A stretch of DNA of 64,000 nucleotides. Origin: Polytrichum commune. Lineage: Eukaryota > Streptophyta > Polytrichopsida > Polytrichales > Polytrichaceae. The notes below the pieces were generated by a model that was not told the origin of the DNA, made no database searches, and saw nothing but the letters and a program-made list of their open reading frames with translations. Within the stretch, counting starts at the first letter, position 1. The number at the start of each line of letters is the position of its first letter. Made by a program: the position numbers and the translations under genes. Of the stretch, positions 45,276-56,890 are shown piece by piece. The stretch lies in NCBI GenBank assembly GCA_950295325.1, contig OX485803.1:17484001-17548000 (forward strand), read 5' to 3'.

Positions 45276-47395
45276 GCTTTGGAAAATTGGCTGAGACAAT
45301 TCTATTAATGATAGGTTCAAGGTGCTAGTTGAGGTTTTGACTACTTGGGTCACTTTGTAGAACGAGATAGGGTCCCCACCAAGAACCATATTTTGATCCC
45401 AACATGTACCATTTTGGGTGTGGTAAAAATTGGTCCCAATAAGTTTATTATGATTTGCACTAAAATGAATCTCAACATACTAATTCGATATCTTGAACCC
45501 CGATTTAGAGAATCCCTAGGCTAAATTTGAATCAAAAGTATAAATCCCCATGCTCTACATAGGAATCGGTGTCCTCGCCCTCCGCGACAGTAGGTGTTGT
45601 GAACATATATCAGGCCAAAAGTAAGGCAATATCCAATTCCATTGACACATGGAACACAACATAGGAAAGGAGATCGTTATGATGGGCTGTCATCGGGATA
45701 CCATTACATAACTCCTTGGTTACGTTCCGTGGGACTAGGTATCATACGAGCATGATTCTTCTTTAATTCCAAGATCCCTCATTTATTATGAGGAGCGAGC
45801 ACTCAAACTATGTACTGCGACCTTTTCGACAAATAAGTAGTTGTAGCATATTTGAATTATCTAATGACAACCTCTTTCTTTGGGAAGAGACCATCGTGTA
45901 GTCGCTTAGTAATGTTATGGGGGTGGGGGGGGGGGGGGTGCATGGCAAACATCATTGTTAGATAGTGTTTGTTGTTGAGAGGGGAGACTCCATGCATTGG
46001 TTCCCGTGTCGAGGGGGTGAATCACTTAAGTGCCAATCATGACCTCCAAATGTGAGTGAGGGCATGCTCATAATTAGAACGGCTATCATGGATTTAACTA
46101 CCTCTTGAGCACCACTATCCCCCATGCAATTCAAGTGTCAGATATCTTTTGTCACGCTACCAATGCATCTACGGTGTTTGGGCCTATAATGGGCACTACA
46201 ACTACTTTTGGCCATTGGATCGGGTCGTGGATTGAGGTTTCCGGTAAGTAGTTGTGAATCACAAAAATATGTGAAAAAGAGTAATTTTGCAAGACAACAA
46301 GCTATGACTATCTGCATCACATTCTACAAGTCACGTTGTACATATGGTCCGAATATTCGTACCGTGACCGTACCATGTATAATGAGAGGTCCGAATCGGG
46401 TTCCAAAAGCATTTAGAGGTTTGTGTGTGATGGCACTGTTATTGGGAATGGAGGCGCCTCTATGTTTGAAATAGGTGAGATGAAGCCCATTTTACTACTC
46501 TCTCCCATGTTTTTGTACCACTAGTTCGAGGGTGCTGAAATATTTGGTAACAAAGTTTGACTTCTGAAGGTCGAAGCAACAACTCTTCAAAATTGCCTAA
46601 AACAGTTCAGTCCAACTCAACTACTTAGTAAAGAAAACATCGCTTCTCGTATGATAAACCTACCCGTGCGGATGCCATCTCTGTGCAAGTTAGGATCACG
46701 CTCACAAATTTTGAACCGCCCACGTGTCCAAATTGAAAGATTATACTGTAAATGTGCACGCTAATAATTGGTAGTCATTCAGGACTGCCTAGACAAAAAC
46801 GTCCGCCTCGGGCTTTTAGGGTTCAAGATTAGAACTCGAGTTCATCCGTTTGAAACGCACTCGAAGGCCGGGTACCACCGATCTTTGTGCGCTCGTTCAC
46901 GACGAAACAAATATCTTTTGTGGAGGGAGTGCATGGAGGATCATCATTTGTTAGGCTTTGTGCACTCAAAGTTGTAACCTTTGGCACTTTTGGTGGGATA
47001 TTTCATGGTAACGTAACAGACACAGTGGAGTGTGTGTACAAGCAGAGGAGTGATCAGAATAATACTATGACGTGTAAGTTCAATGATCATAGCTTTCCGT
47101 TAACCCTTAAAAGCACCAAAGGGCCCGGATTTTGTCGAGGTAAATAGAGAGTTTTTTTTTAAAAAAAATTAAAATATTTTTTATAGTGTTGTCCTTTGAC
47201 AAGGGGGCCGCCATGATATCGTGCCATATACATAAAGGAATGCCTCTTGCCTTAGAAATTTGAACCTGAGGAAAGCAGTTGCAATGCCAGCTCTGTTTTT
47301 GACATGCAGTTGTGGGACATGTTCAAGAAGGTGGCCAAGACATGCACCAAAGCACAAGTGGTGCAAACTTTGGGTACCAAGTCGACAACGTGACA
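45276..47395. other. Gene-free tract
   Basis: About 45690-45920 resembles the repeat that is split at 15430-15990. A G-run of 13 interrupted bases is near 45926. No gene is recognised. Confidence 0.4.
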
Positions 47396-47399
47396 TTAA

Positions 47400-47800
47400 G
47401 GTAGACGGGTCTTAAACGGTTACCTTTTACGACTAGCCGAGTTCTCCTAGAATGTGAAACATGTGATTAGTATGAGATGGATACCTAGTTAGCGAATCTA
47501 AATCGCAGCCATAGTCACTTTCCTCATCGATTTTAGAGTTCATATGAATATCCGACTCATTTATGAAAGTGAAGATTCTCTTGCTCAATAAATGGTCATA
47601 TAGGTTTCTCTTGAATATTCTGACTATTGAGCTCTGTGGTAGTTTTCCTTTGTAATTTGGTTGAATGGTTATTGGTTATCATGTTTTGAGCATGCAATCC
47701 AATCGTTTTTTTTTTTTGAACGCGTGTCTTTTTGGTTTGCTCTTGGAGCCACATGGCCCACGTAGTGACTCAAATGTAGGTTGTCCTAAACAGGAAGGCA
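47400..47800 (+). repeat. Dispersed repeat R5, copy 1
   Basis: R5 also occurs at about 50520-50900 and 50980-51340. Landmarks are TCTCCTAGAATGTGAAACA, GAGATGGATA, CATATGAATATCCGACTCAT, AAAGTGAAGATTCT and AAATGGTCAT, then about 130 bases on a stretch like GAACGCGTGTCTTTTTGG and CTCAAATGTAGGTTGTCC. Confidence 0.6.
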
Positions 47801-48842
47801 AAATGAATAACAATCGTCTATCTTAGTGTATATATACTCTAGAATAAGGTGTATTTCTTGGACTTGGGGTTCGTAGTGTCTATGTAAACACTTTCATTGT
47901 GGATGAAGGGAATTAGTGTAAACAAGTCCTCTACAAGTTGGGGTTGGCTTATTGCGACTGAATTCCACTGGACTAATTCGGGTCTTTGATGCCATATTCT
48001 TGTTCCTCTTGTTCTTGTTCTTGTTCTTGTTCTCCTTTGGTGTGGTAGTATTGCACATGTAATAGTAGCAAATATGGCCACAATTTGATCATAATTATGT
48101 ACATTTTTTCTACATTGACCAACATAATGAATATTATGTAGGAATTTAGCTCCTATATTTTTTCATTGCACCTAAGTTATTAGAGCCATGTCAAAATGTA
48201 GGTGCCATGTTGACCCTATAAAACCACCAAAATGTTTAGTTGGAATGATAGTGTTTAAATTGGCTAAACACTTGGACAAGAAGGACATTGTCATGGTAAG
48301 GTATGAACCCCCAAAAGCAACATGAAACTTGAAACCAACACTATGCACCATCTAAATATAATGGAGCTCATTGTGGTGTTGGTGTTGGTGGGAGTCTATG
48401 AAAGATGGACACATGTCCAACCAACTTTCCAAAGACAAAAAGGCATCATGCCCAACATTTTTCCCCAAAACAAACATGTGACAAAAGAAAGAGGAAATGA
48501 ATGTGGAAAGGTGGGGACTACAAGCGCAAAAGGTGGTCATGGTGGGTTGTGGAACTAAAGGGAAGTGGATGGCATGGATCTAAGGTGGCGACATGGCATG
48601 GGCAATAGGATTGAAAGTAGGCCAATTTTTCAATATATATAATAGAATTGTTTTTTTCTTTGAGCACTCCAAGGGGCATGGTGGCAGGTCATGAGGGGCT
48701 TGTAAGCACGGACATACATGCATATGACGGGTAAGCATGGGTATGGGCATATGGTAGCATTGATGTATGGGGTTGAGTTTGTCCAAGATATTAAATCATA
48801 GGCACGAGTACAACAGGGTGGGAAGGCATGGATCCAAACTAC
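47801..48842. other. Gene-free tract
   Basis: A (TTCTTG)n stretch is near 47998-48032. No gene or element end is recognised. Confidence 0.4.
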
Positions 48843-49055
48843 ACTAATTATCCCAATTAGTGTGTGCTACTATTTGGAGTTACGGAGGGCAATAAACTCC
48901 TTACTCAAGAGTTCAATTTTTTACTAACAAAAGTTCAATAGGTCAGTCATACATTATAGAACATAAATGACTTTGCTTGGTAAAATGTTACATTCTCATT
49001 GAATACTTATACCACTGAATAACTCCGAATTGTAACACACACTAACTGGGATAAT
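48843..49055. mobile_element. Short inverted-repeat element (MITE candidate)
   Basis: Left arm AATTATCCCAATTAGTGTGT and right arm, as complement, GATTATCCCAGTTAGTGTGT continue into GGAGTTA on both sides, giving arms of about 38 bases around a 135-base centre. No clear target duplication was found, so the superfamily is not assigned. Confidence 0.55.
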
Positions 49056-49069
49056 CAATTTAATATCGA

Positions 49070-49440
49070 CACATTTGGGAGCTTCAAATTCATGATGATG
49101 GTACATACTAGTGCCATCGGGTAAGGTATGTGGATGTTATGTGGTTTCTTTTTCATGTTCTCCAACTCCTACCGATTAGATTTACAAAAAGAAAAAAGAA
49201 AAAAGAATTTTGCATTAACAAATCTTCGATGAAACATATGCAAAAACCGGATTGAAAATTAGACCTCCCCAGATTTAATCATGGTAATTGGAAGTGTGTG
49301 TTTGTTGATTTCTCAATAAGATACATAAAACCTCCCAATTGTGTTCACTATTGAACATAGACTAGTTATTAATATTTAAAGACATAATCCAACCTTTTTT
49401 AAATATGCATCTTTATGGTGTTTGCTCTTTGATCCTCATG
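49070..49440 (-). repeat. Dispersed repeat R3, copy 3 (opposite strand)
   Basis: The minus strand contains TAGGAGTTGGAGAACATG, GGGGAGGTCTAATTTTC, AACACACACTTCCAATTAC and CACAATTGGGAGG, in the order seen in the other copies. Confidence 0.7.
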
Positions 49441-49509
49441 GAACCACATAGCATTCAACTTCTAGGGGTCCATTCCAATTAAGAAAAGTAGTCACTTAAG
49501 ACCCATCTA

Positions 49510-49983
49510 CACTCTAAACTCCGTAGTATCACACCTGTGGCAACCAAAGTGCACGTGATACTATGGAGTTTTGTAGTCTTCACATGGATGCGTGATGCTA
49601 TAGAATCAGTGTAGCTTGTGACATTGTGGAATAACACAAAGGAGATGTGAGGACGATTTGAATTTGTTCTCCCGTCACCTACGCTAATGTGGTCCACTCC
49701 ACTTGGCCTTCCCAGATGATGTGGCATACGCATGCACCAACATTCAACAAGTGGCATAAGAAGAAGAAGAAGGTGACACTCCCACATGTTGACACATGGC
49801 ACAATGTGAAGGTGTGGGGTGACTTCTTGGGTGGTTTGCATTAATGACAAATTTTATGATATAAGGGAGAGCAATGTGACAATGAGGAGTGAGATTTGAA
49901 CTGCGAAGATCCGTTCCCTAGGGTTTTGGGATATAAGAGAGTGAGGGACATTATGGATGTTGATATTACGGAGTTTAGGGTGT
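49510..49983. mobile_element. Pogo-like MITE, TA duplication
   Basis: The ends are CACTCTAAACTCCGTAGTAT on the left and CACCCTAAACTCCGTAATAT as complement on the right, flanked by TA (49508-49509 and 49984-49985). The first bases, CACYCTAA, match those of the pogo element at 16270-17575, which could have supplied transposase in trans. Diverged relatives lie at about 12840-12945 and 15553-15895. A long minus-strand open frame inside it is not a gene. Confidence 0.75.
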
Positions 49984-49985
49984 AC

Positions 49986-50519
49986 TAATCTACCTTATCA
50001 TGCTTACCTTCATAATTTGATTCAAAGGGAAAGCCTATAGAAGTGTTCCATGGCAGGGAGAGAGAGGCCAGCAAGGTGTAAGTGTAAGTGTAATCACAGA
50101 TTGCCCCAATCTCAGCACTCAAGTGGGAAATGCATGGTACTTTGGAATTCCACAAAGGCAAGTGGCACTTCATTCACGCCCCGGCGGTGGAGTGGACTAC
50201 ATCAACTATGATATTTATTAGTGTGACTACCTATTTGGATTCACACGGTGCTATATCTTTTTACTGTTGAAATTAATTTTTTTTCCAAGTAAAGTTGTCG
50301 ATGTTCTATAATGTCCAAACTACCAAGTTATATTTGTGGGTAAAATATGAGATGTATAGTAAATAGATATAGCATTGCGTAATTCCAACGAGTAAGTCAC
50401 ACTAAATATCATTTTTAGTGTACTTATAATATGGACTACTTTTGTTCACTCCTCAGGTTGGTACCAGGTACTAGCCCCGCCTATGACTCCTAGTGGACAT
50501 CCACCTATTTTCGTGAAGG
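49986..50519. other. Gene-free tract
   Basis: A+T-rich DNA with no recognised gene or repeat end. Confidence 0.4.
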
Positions 50520-51340
50520 TAAGATGGCGCTAAATGGTCACTTTACTCTCTGCCCCCACTTCTTGTAAGTTATTAGTGTGAGATGATGATTGCCGTTTCC
50601 TCATCATGTCCGCAACTATTATTATTTTCATGGTTTTTGGGGCTCGTAAGAACATCTCATTCATTGTCAAAGTGAAAATTCTTGATGACATCAAATGGTC
50701 ATGTTGACAATTTGATGTCCTTTTCCCCCTCCCCCCCCAAAAAAGGTCACTATGGAGCTTAGAACAATGTTTTGAACAATTAGTCAAATCCCTTTGAAAC
50801 ACACGTCTTTTCATGTCCATTCTTGCATCCACACGAAACCACACTTTACTCAAATATAGTTGTCCAATTAGGAAGAATGACCATGAAAGGCTTGCTTACA
50901 TTACCTTCTGGATTGACCTCACACGGAGTCTCAAATCCCTCATGAATTTTTTAAGTAGGGGCATGATATACCTCTTGAGGGTAAGTGGGCCTAAAATGGA
51001 CACTTTAAGCTATGTGTCCACTTCTCCTAGGATGTTTCACACGCGATTTTGCGAGATGGATAGCAAAACCAAATCAAAGTTGTAGTCATTTACTTCATAT
51101 TTTCGGAGCTTGTATGAATGTCTTATTCGTTATCAATGTGAAGATGCACTTTCTTCTTAAGTGATCATTTAGGACCCACCCCCCAATTAGATGGACTTTT
51201 GAACCTAGAATACTCAACAAAAATTGGAACACGCAGTTCAATGGTCAATCTCTTTCAAACACATATATTCTTGGTGTTCGTTTGTAGATGCACACCTAAC
51301 CAAACATCACTCCAACATATGTAACCAAGTTAGGGCTTCC
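50520..51340 (+). repeat. Dispersed repeat R5, tandem copies 2 and 3
   Basis: Two copies start at about 50520 and 50980 in the same orientation. Both carry CCACTTCT, a TTTTC.TGG....GGGGCTCGTAAG-like or CGGAGCTTGTATGAATGTC-like stretch, TCATTC(G)TTATCAATGTGAAGAT-like and TGGTCAT, then CAAACACA and CACACGAAACCACACTT-like sequence. A run of eight C is near 50731. Confidence 0.6.
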
Positions 51341-51598
51341 AAGCGGCACATCCAAATCCAAGCTCGGTGCATGTCTTCATCAGAACATTTGTGTATGTGA
51401 GGCAATGGTTGGATGCATTGAGGTAGGCATACCAAAAACCAACACACATTAACCTCTAATCAACACTATGATTTGAAGCACTTAAATGTATGAGTGTGAT
51501 ACATAGTGTTAGATTTAGCCTTTGGGTGCAGTGTTTGTTCTAGGTATATGTATCTTAACCCTTGAATGACTGAGCACAAAGAAGCATAACAATAATAA

Positions 51599-51946
51599 GG
51601 GCGCTTTAGATGGGGGTCCATTGTTTAAGAACATAGGGACTAATGTGAAGCAATTTGAGGAAAATTGAGCCCTTGAATCGGACCCTCCCTTGGACCCTAC
51701 CTCCCATTTTGGTTCTCCAAAACATGAACTCTTTTTTTCATCTTAATTTCTTGGTTCAATCCATTAATGTTTGTTTCCCTCCAAAACGATGCCATGTAGG
51801 AGACACCTCACTTTGCCTCTTCTCGGCCTTGGACCCTCATCTAAAGACCTTCGGTCTAATTTCCACCTCTCAGCCACTAGGATTGTTCTATCTTGTTAGA
51901 CCCCCCCCCCCCTTCCCTTCCCTTGGATCCCCATCTAAAGCTCCCC
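51599..51946. mobile_element. Tourist-like (PIF/Harbinger) MITE, TAA duplication
   Basis: The ends are GGGCGCTTTAGATGGGGGTC and, as complement, GGGGAGCTTTAGATGGGGAT. TAA flanks both sides (51596-51598 and 51947-51949). The 348-base body contains a 12-base C-run near 51901. An open plus-strand frame that starts in it has no protein support. Confidence 0.8.
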
Positions 51947-51949
51947 TAA

Positions 51950-52649
51950 GCAAGGTTTTGGGATTCTATCTAAATTGGTCAAGCCTTGTTGCCAAGGTTT
52001 GGGCATACATGTTATGGGGGAGGGGTGTTGGACCCTTGTGTTAGTAGCTTGGCTCCAATGGCATAAAATGTGAGGCCACTTGGCACCCTCCTACCGAATT
52101 CAGTTTAACCTCCTACTCAACTTGGGACCTGACTAATGACCACCCCACTTACTATTTCCATTCCAATTGGTAGGTGCCATGCATCACGAACCATGCCCTT
52201 CCCATATTCATCAATGAATATGTGAGGTGGAGAATCCCAAGGACATAATGCCAAGATGTTTTGAAGGTCATTCCCAAGCCCAGGGGAACCCCATCCCCAT
52301 TGCGTAGTAATGTTATTGGTGCCTTGAACCCCATGCCTTAACCCAGATCCCATGGGAACTCATGAGATTAAGTTGCACATGGCTGGAATAGTTTTCAGAC
52401 GGGTAACGCTCTTAACACTTGAATTTTTATGCATGCTATGACCTACGATCCACCCAAGTATAGTGGAGACATCCAAATGAATTGGCTACTTCCAAGCGGC
52501 TATTATGAGAACCTACTTCACTCCAGTGGCAATATTAGAGTCCCCTTCTTTCTCGATTTGTAGTAAACTTACACATGGCGAGAGCAAGGAGCCGTGCTAT
52601 TTTAGTGTCCGGCTTTCACCCTTTGAATGGTCCCATGAAAGGGTTTTGG
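51950..52649. other. Gene-free tract
   Basis: No gene or element end is recognised. Confidence 0.4.
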
Positions 52650-52657
52650 CTTTGATC

Positions 52658-53348
52658 TAGGGCTGATTTTTCACAAAGTTTTTGCCCGTCCACATCCAAA
52701 AACCTTGAATTGAAAGGCAAAAAAAATTGCACCCCGTCCCAAAACCAGTCATTTCTAAACCAACCCGTCCATGGAAAGGTTAAAGAAAAAACAACCCGTC
52801 CCAAAACCGGTTTGAAAATGAAAAAACCCGTCCCGCAAGAGGTATAAATAAGTCTCTTACAATGTTGGTAAAAAATTAGGAAAAAAAACAAAAACAAAAA
52901 AAAAACCGAAAGATGTCGACATGTGACTGGTTGCACTTGGAAACAATAGGATCTTGACGAATTATGCCTTCAATGTTTGTCAGTTATCTGTCTTTTGTTG
53001 TCGATTCTCATCTTTCTAGTCCACCCCATTCTAAATTTTGTGGTTGATGAATTAATGTATGCAGGTGAATCAACCACTTCAAGATTGATATTTTGATTGG
53101 GTATTAGTGGTTTGATTGCATTATGCTTATATTCACATGTCATATATGACATAATGTAACTGATATTTGTACCATTTTTTTTGGAAGAAAATTATCAAAA
53201 AAAAGTTGTTATTTTTAGAACCCGGCCAAAATGAATTTGACACGTCCAAAAATTGGTTCATTTTCTAAGAACCCGTCCACTGGAAATGTTTTTTTTTTAA
53301 TGAACATGTCCCTGGACATGTTAGGGACCTTGTGAAAAATCACCGATG
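52658..53348. mobile_element. Probable non-autonomous hAT element
   Basis: The ends are TAGGGCTGATTTTTCACAAA and, as complement, CATCGGTGATTTTTCACAAG. The eight bases outside are CTTTGATC on the left and GTTTGATC on the right, one mismatch, as expected for an older hAT duplication. Internal AACCCGTCC motifs repeat several times (for example near 52763, 52795 and 52826). No transposase frame is seen. Confidence 0.55.
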
Positions 53349-53401
53349 GTTTGATCCTTGGGAGCCAAAAGCTTTGTCAACATCTGAAAGTGAGAGGATA
53401 A

Positions 53402-53900
53402 GGGCCACTTCACACACGAGCCAAGAGCCATGACCTGGAAATTGTGACAGCCTAAATGAAAGTCTCCAAAGGCCGTCCCAACACACCTCCAAAATCATGT
53501 GGTGTGGTCACGGGCTCGCAAGTGTAGTGTGACGTCATGTGTGACCGGACTCCCAACCAAATGCTATTTCAATGAAATTTGATTCATGCGGGTCCTCACA
53601 CATGATAAAATAGAATATACCAATGGTTGTGAGCGTTTGGAGTGCCATGGTGTCTGAGTTTTGAGCTAGGCCTACCTCCACGAAGTGGTTTGTGAAAATA
53701 GTCAAGTGATCATGAAACATGATCCATTTGATGCCATGCAGAAATCCATGTAGACTTTTACATCCATCTTCCATTCACAAACTCCGTTGGTCCCTCAAGC
53801 GTAGTGTGAAGTGAATTTGGACCGGCTTCACCTTTTCCACCAATGAGAATGCTTAAAGTGTAATGGTCACGGGCTCTCGGTCTCGTGTGTGAAGTGGCCC
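53402..53900. mobile_element. Tourist-like (PIF/Harbinger) MITE, TAA duplication
   Basis: The ends are GGGCCACTTCACACACGAG on both sides in inverted orientation, a perfect 19-base match, continuing with GAGCC and GTGACC. TAA flanks both sides (53399-53401 and 53901-53903). The 499-base body has no frame of interest. The well-kept ends suggest a younger insertion than its neighbours. Confidence 0.9.
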
Positions 53901-53903
53901 TAA

Positions 53904-56590
53904 GCACTTGTGAGCAAGGGGGCACGGCCGAAAGCCGGGGACTCCACTAACCAAAGTAACGCAACTTGGCATTTTTGCCTGCTACCAGGTTTGGACTTTC
54001 ATGGGGTTGCCGCGCTCATAAGCTCAAGCTTGCAAGTTCGATGGGCCAAGGTAAAAAGGATTCGAGCTCTTCTATGTGTTTAAAATGGCACAACTTAGTT
54101 TGGATTGATTTCCAAGTTTGAACTTCAACTTGAAAATGAGTCCAAAATGTGGAAGAACCAAAGCTTCGTCATTCTAGGCACATATTAGAGCATGAGCACC
54201 AACTCGCAAAAGAGTTGGCCGCAACAAAATTATGCCGGGCTTGGTAGTATCTATGGCCCATGCATTGGCCTAGAAATTAAAGCATGCATTGGCCGCAACC
54301 GAGGACATTGAATGGGGCCCCGCTCGACTATGTAAGCCAACTCCAATTGATTTGGTCCTTCCGCCTTGATTGCTCCCGGCTAGCATGGCATGCCACCTAG
54401 GCCTAGCAACTTGCCAACAAGGCTTAGCAAGGACCCCCCCCCCCATTGCCACATCGCTCATTGTCCCATGTAGCTAGTCCGAGCTTTGCCATAGCACCTA
54501 AACATCTAGCAATGACGTTGAGAAACATTATATTAGGTAATTTGAGATTTTTTCCGGCACTTTGAGACATTTACATATATACAAACATAAAAAAATGTCA
54601 TATAAATATTAGGGAAAGGTGTGTGAAACTCAAACATGCGAACATTCAAGAGTGGTGATCTACATCAATTCAATCCATGCACAAATGTAGGTGTAACTCG
54701 ATCAAGAAGCCATATTAAGGTGGTTTTGGTAGGAGAACCCAAACATGAGACAATCTTGGAAGAGGAAGGAGATATACATATTATGGGAAATAGAAAATCC
54801 AAGGTTTGGTCAAAGATATTAAGTAGCAGATGAGTGCCATGTAACCTTTATTGGAGAGTGTGACCTAAACTAAGCCTACTTATGTACAAAGTCTATGCTA
54901 ATTGTGGCCTTTCTTGCTTTGGCCGCCACTTTTATTGCTCGCATGGCCTCCACATTCTGGGAAATCTATGCTCCACGACTGTAGCCAAGGTCAGGATGAG
55001 GGCCCACCATGATAAATTTAGGAGGTTGATGAGAGCCCAATTTATAGGAGGATGAATTTGAATGGGATGTCAATTGGGAAGAAGATTCAATGGATTAGGA
55101 GCCTTTGGAATAGGTTGACATTGGATTGGATGCAACCTACAAACTGATGGAACATGTGAAAGGGGGGGGGGGGCATTACGTTGGGCCTGCTAGTAATCGT
55201 CCCCCACCATCTTTTCGTGTTGTAGTGGATTGTCATATAGGTTACATGCTCATATTGCGTCTTGGAGATGAGACATATGTTAAATTGGTTTGGGTAGCAA
55301 GATCTTTGTCTTAACAATATTTTGTAATTACTAGTCTGCATTTCCAACAAATTCAAGTGGAGTACTGCTGACCAACAACATGTACTGAAGATATGATCCG
55401 TCATTACACATGTTGGAATAAAAATCATAAATTTCATTAGAGGGTGGATTTTGAGCATGATCCAAGTTGGATAGACATAGATTTCATATTTATAGCATGA
55501 CAACCATAGAAGAATCATAATGAGTCACTATCCATCCTCAAAAGTACATAACATTTGCAAAAGACAACCTTGTTCACCTCGTGGGTGAATCAAGCCAATG
55601 AGATCTTGATAGAAGTCAAGTTACTTGGTTGTGAACAACCACCAATAATATCCAACATTTTTGTACTTGATCTATTATTATAAATTTAGCATGTTCAAAT
55701 TATAGGGTACCACTAGTAAGTCTATGTGCATTGTGTGTTCAAAACAATTTTGCTAGATTTTCGGTTACGTATGGATCCTATTATGTTTGGGTTTGGATGA
55801 ATATCCATAAATAATATCCAATGAATATTTTATTTTATTTTTTGGGACAAAACTCCTATGTTGCAAGCAATATTCACTTATTACACTCTAGTTGTGTACA
55901 TAACATTAAGTACTAATGCTAGCAGGGTATCATTTGAGTACCCACAATATTATCTCAACAAGAAAGGAAGAACTAATAGCTTCAAAAAACTTAATAAAAA
56001 TAATAGCTTCAAAAAGGTGTTGAAAATGTTTCCAATGCGGGTTTTGGAAGACTTTCCCAAAAGGTACAACTACATTTTTACCCCCACCGACTTTTCATGT
56101 TGCTTTATAGCTACTTAGATTGCTTTAGATTGTAATTTAGCCTAGAGTAGAACCTTCACTACCACTTGGCATTAGTTTTGTCTTAGAAACCAACATAATT
56201 AATTCTTAATAATGAAAGTAACTACCCAAATAGATGAAAAATAACCGAAGAAAACTCAAAGGTAGCCCCACCTTATCTTTGCTCGATCTCGAAAGAGTAT
56301 CAAACCGGTGCACGCCGGTTTGATGCTCTTTTGAGAAGGTCATTCCAGGCTTGTTAATTAATGTTGTGTAGGTTGAAGGATTTGAGGTTTGTTCTATATT
56401 CAATATGCATGTATTCCTTTGATTTTATGATGTAGTAGGTTTCAAGTGCTCTATCTAATGTGCTTATATTGGCCAACCATTAATTTTGGGATTGGACAAA
56501 TAATATATTTCTTGCTTATATAGTGTAGCCTATATTTAGGGTGACTTCATGTTTTGTCATCCATATATTAATCTGAGAGAATGAAAAGTC
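53904..56590. other. Gene-free tract with homopolymer runs
   Basis: C-run near 54431-54444 and G-run near 55161-55171. At 56292-56331 a stem of 17 base pairs (AAAGAGTATCAAACCGG with one G-T pair) closes a six-base loop. No gene is seen; the open minus-strand frame at 55087-55518 has no recognisable motif. Confidence 0.4.
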
Positions 56591-56599
56591 TCAAATTAC

Positions 56600-56890
56600 C
56601 TAATTTAATGTTTAGAGGAGTTCGATGCATCAAGGAGAAAAAAAAATTCTAGTTGCAAAGGAGACTCTTACTTGTTGTTCATACCTAACAATCTCACAAG
56701 GTCTTGTAACAAACATGCAATAGAAGAAGAAGATGCATCTTGGGTAAGGATCCAAAACCTTTGGAATCGTAGTCAATCATGTTCAATTGTAGAGAGGACG
56801 GCACGAAGCTTGGAGACAAAGCAAGGAGCAATCAAACACAATATACCCAAATTTCATGGGATCTATCTTGTAGGCAGGTTTTTGGATTGG
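56600..56890 (+). pseudogene. Myb/SANT-like protein relic (PIF/Harbinger-associated type)
   Basis: The plus strand reads, from about 56672, a stretch with EEEDASWVRIQNLWNRSQ, then IVERTARSLETKQGAIKHN and IPKFHGIYL. This matches the layout of the plant Myb/SANT-like domain found in PIF/Harbinger second ORFs and their domesticated relatives (FW.RI ... ERT..SL..RW..IQ...NKF.G.Y). The upstream Trp-containing part is not clear and a stop follows soon after, so it is a fragment. It could come from a host gene of the same family rather than a transposon. Confidence 0.45.

Noticed and set aside
51655-52044. Plus-strand open frame of 129 codons
   Set aside because: It starts in a MITE, crosses a C-run and shows no protein motif.
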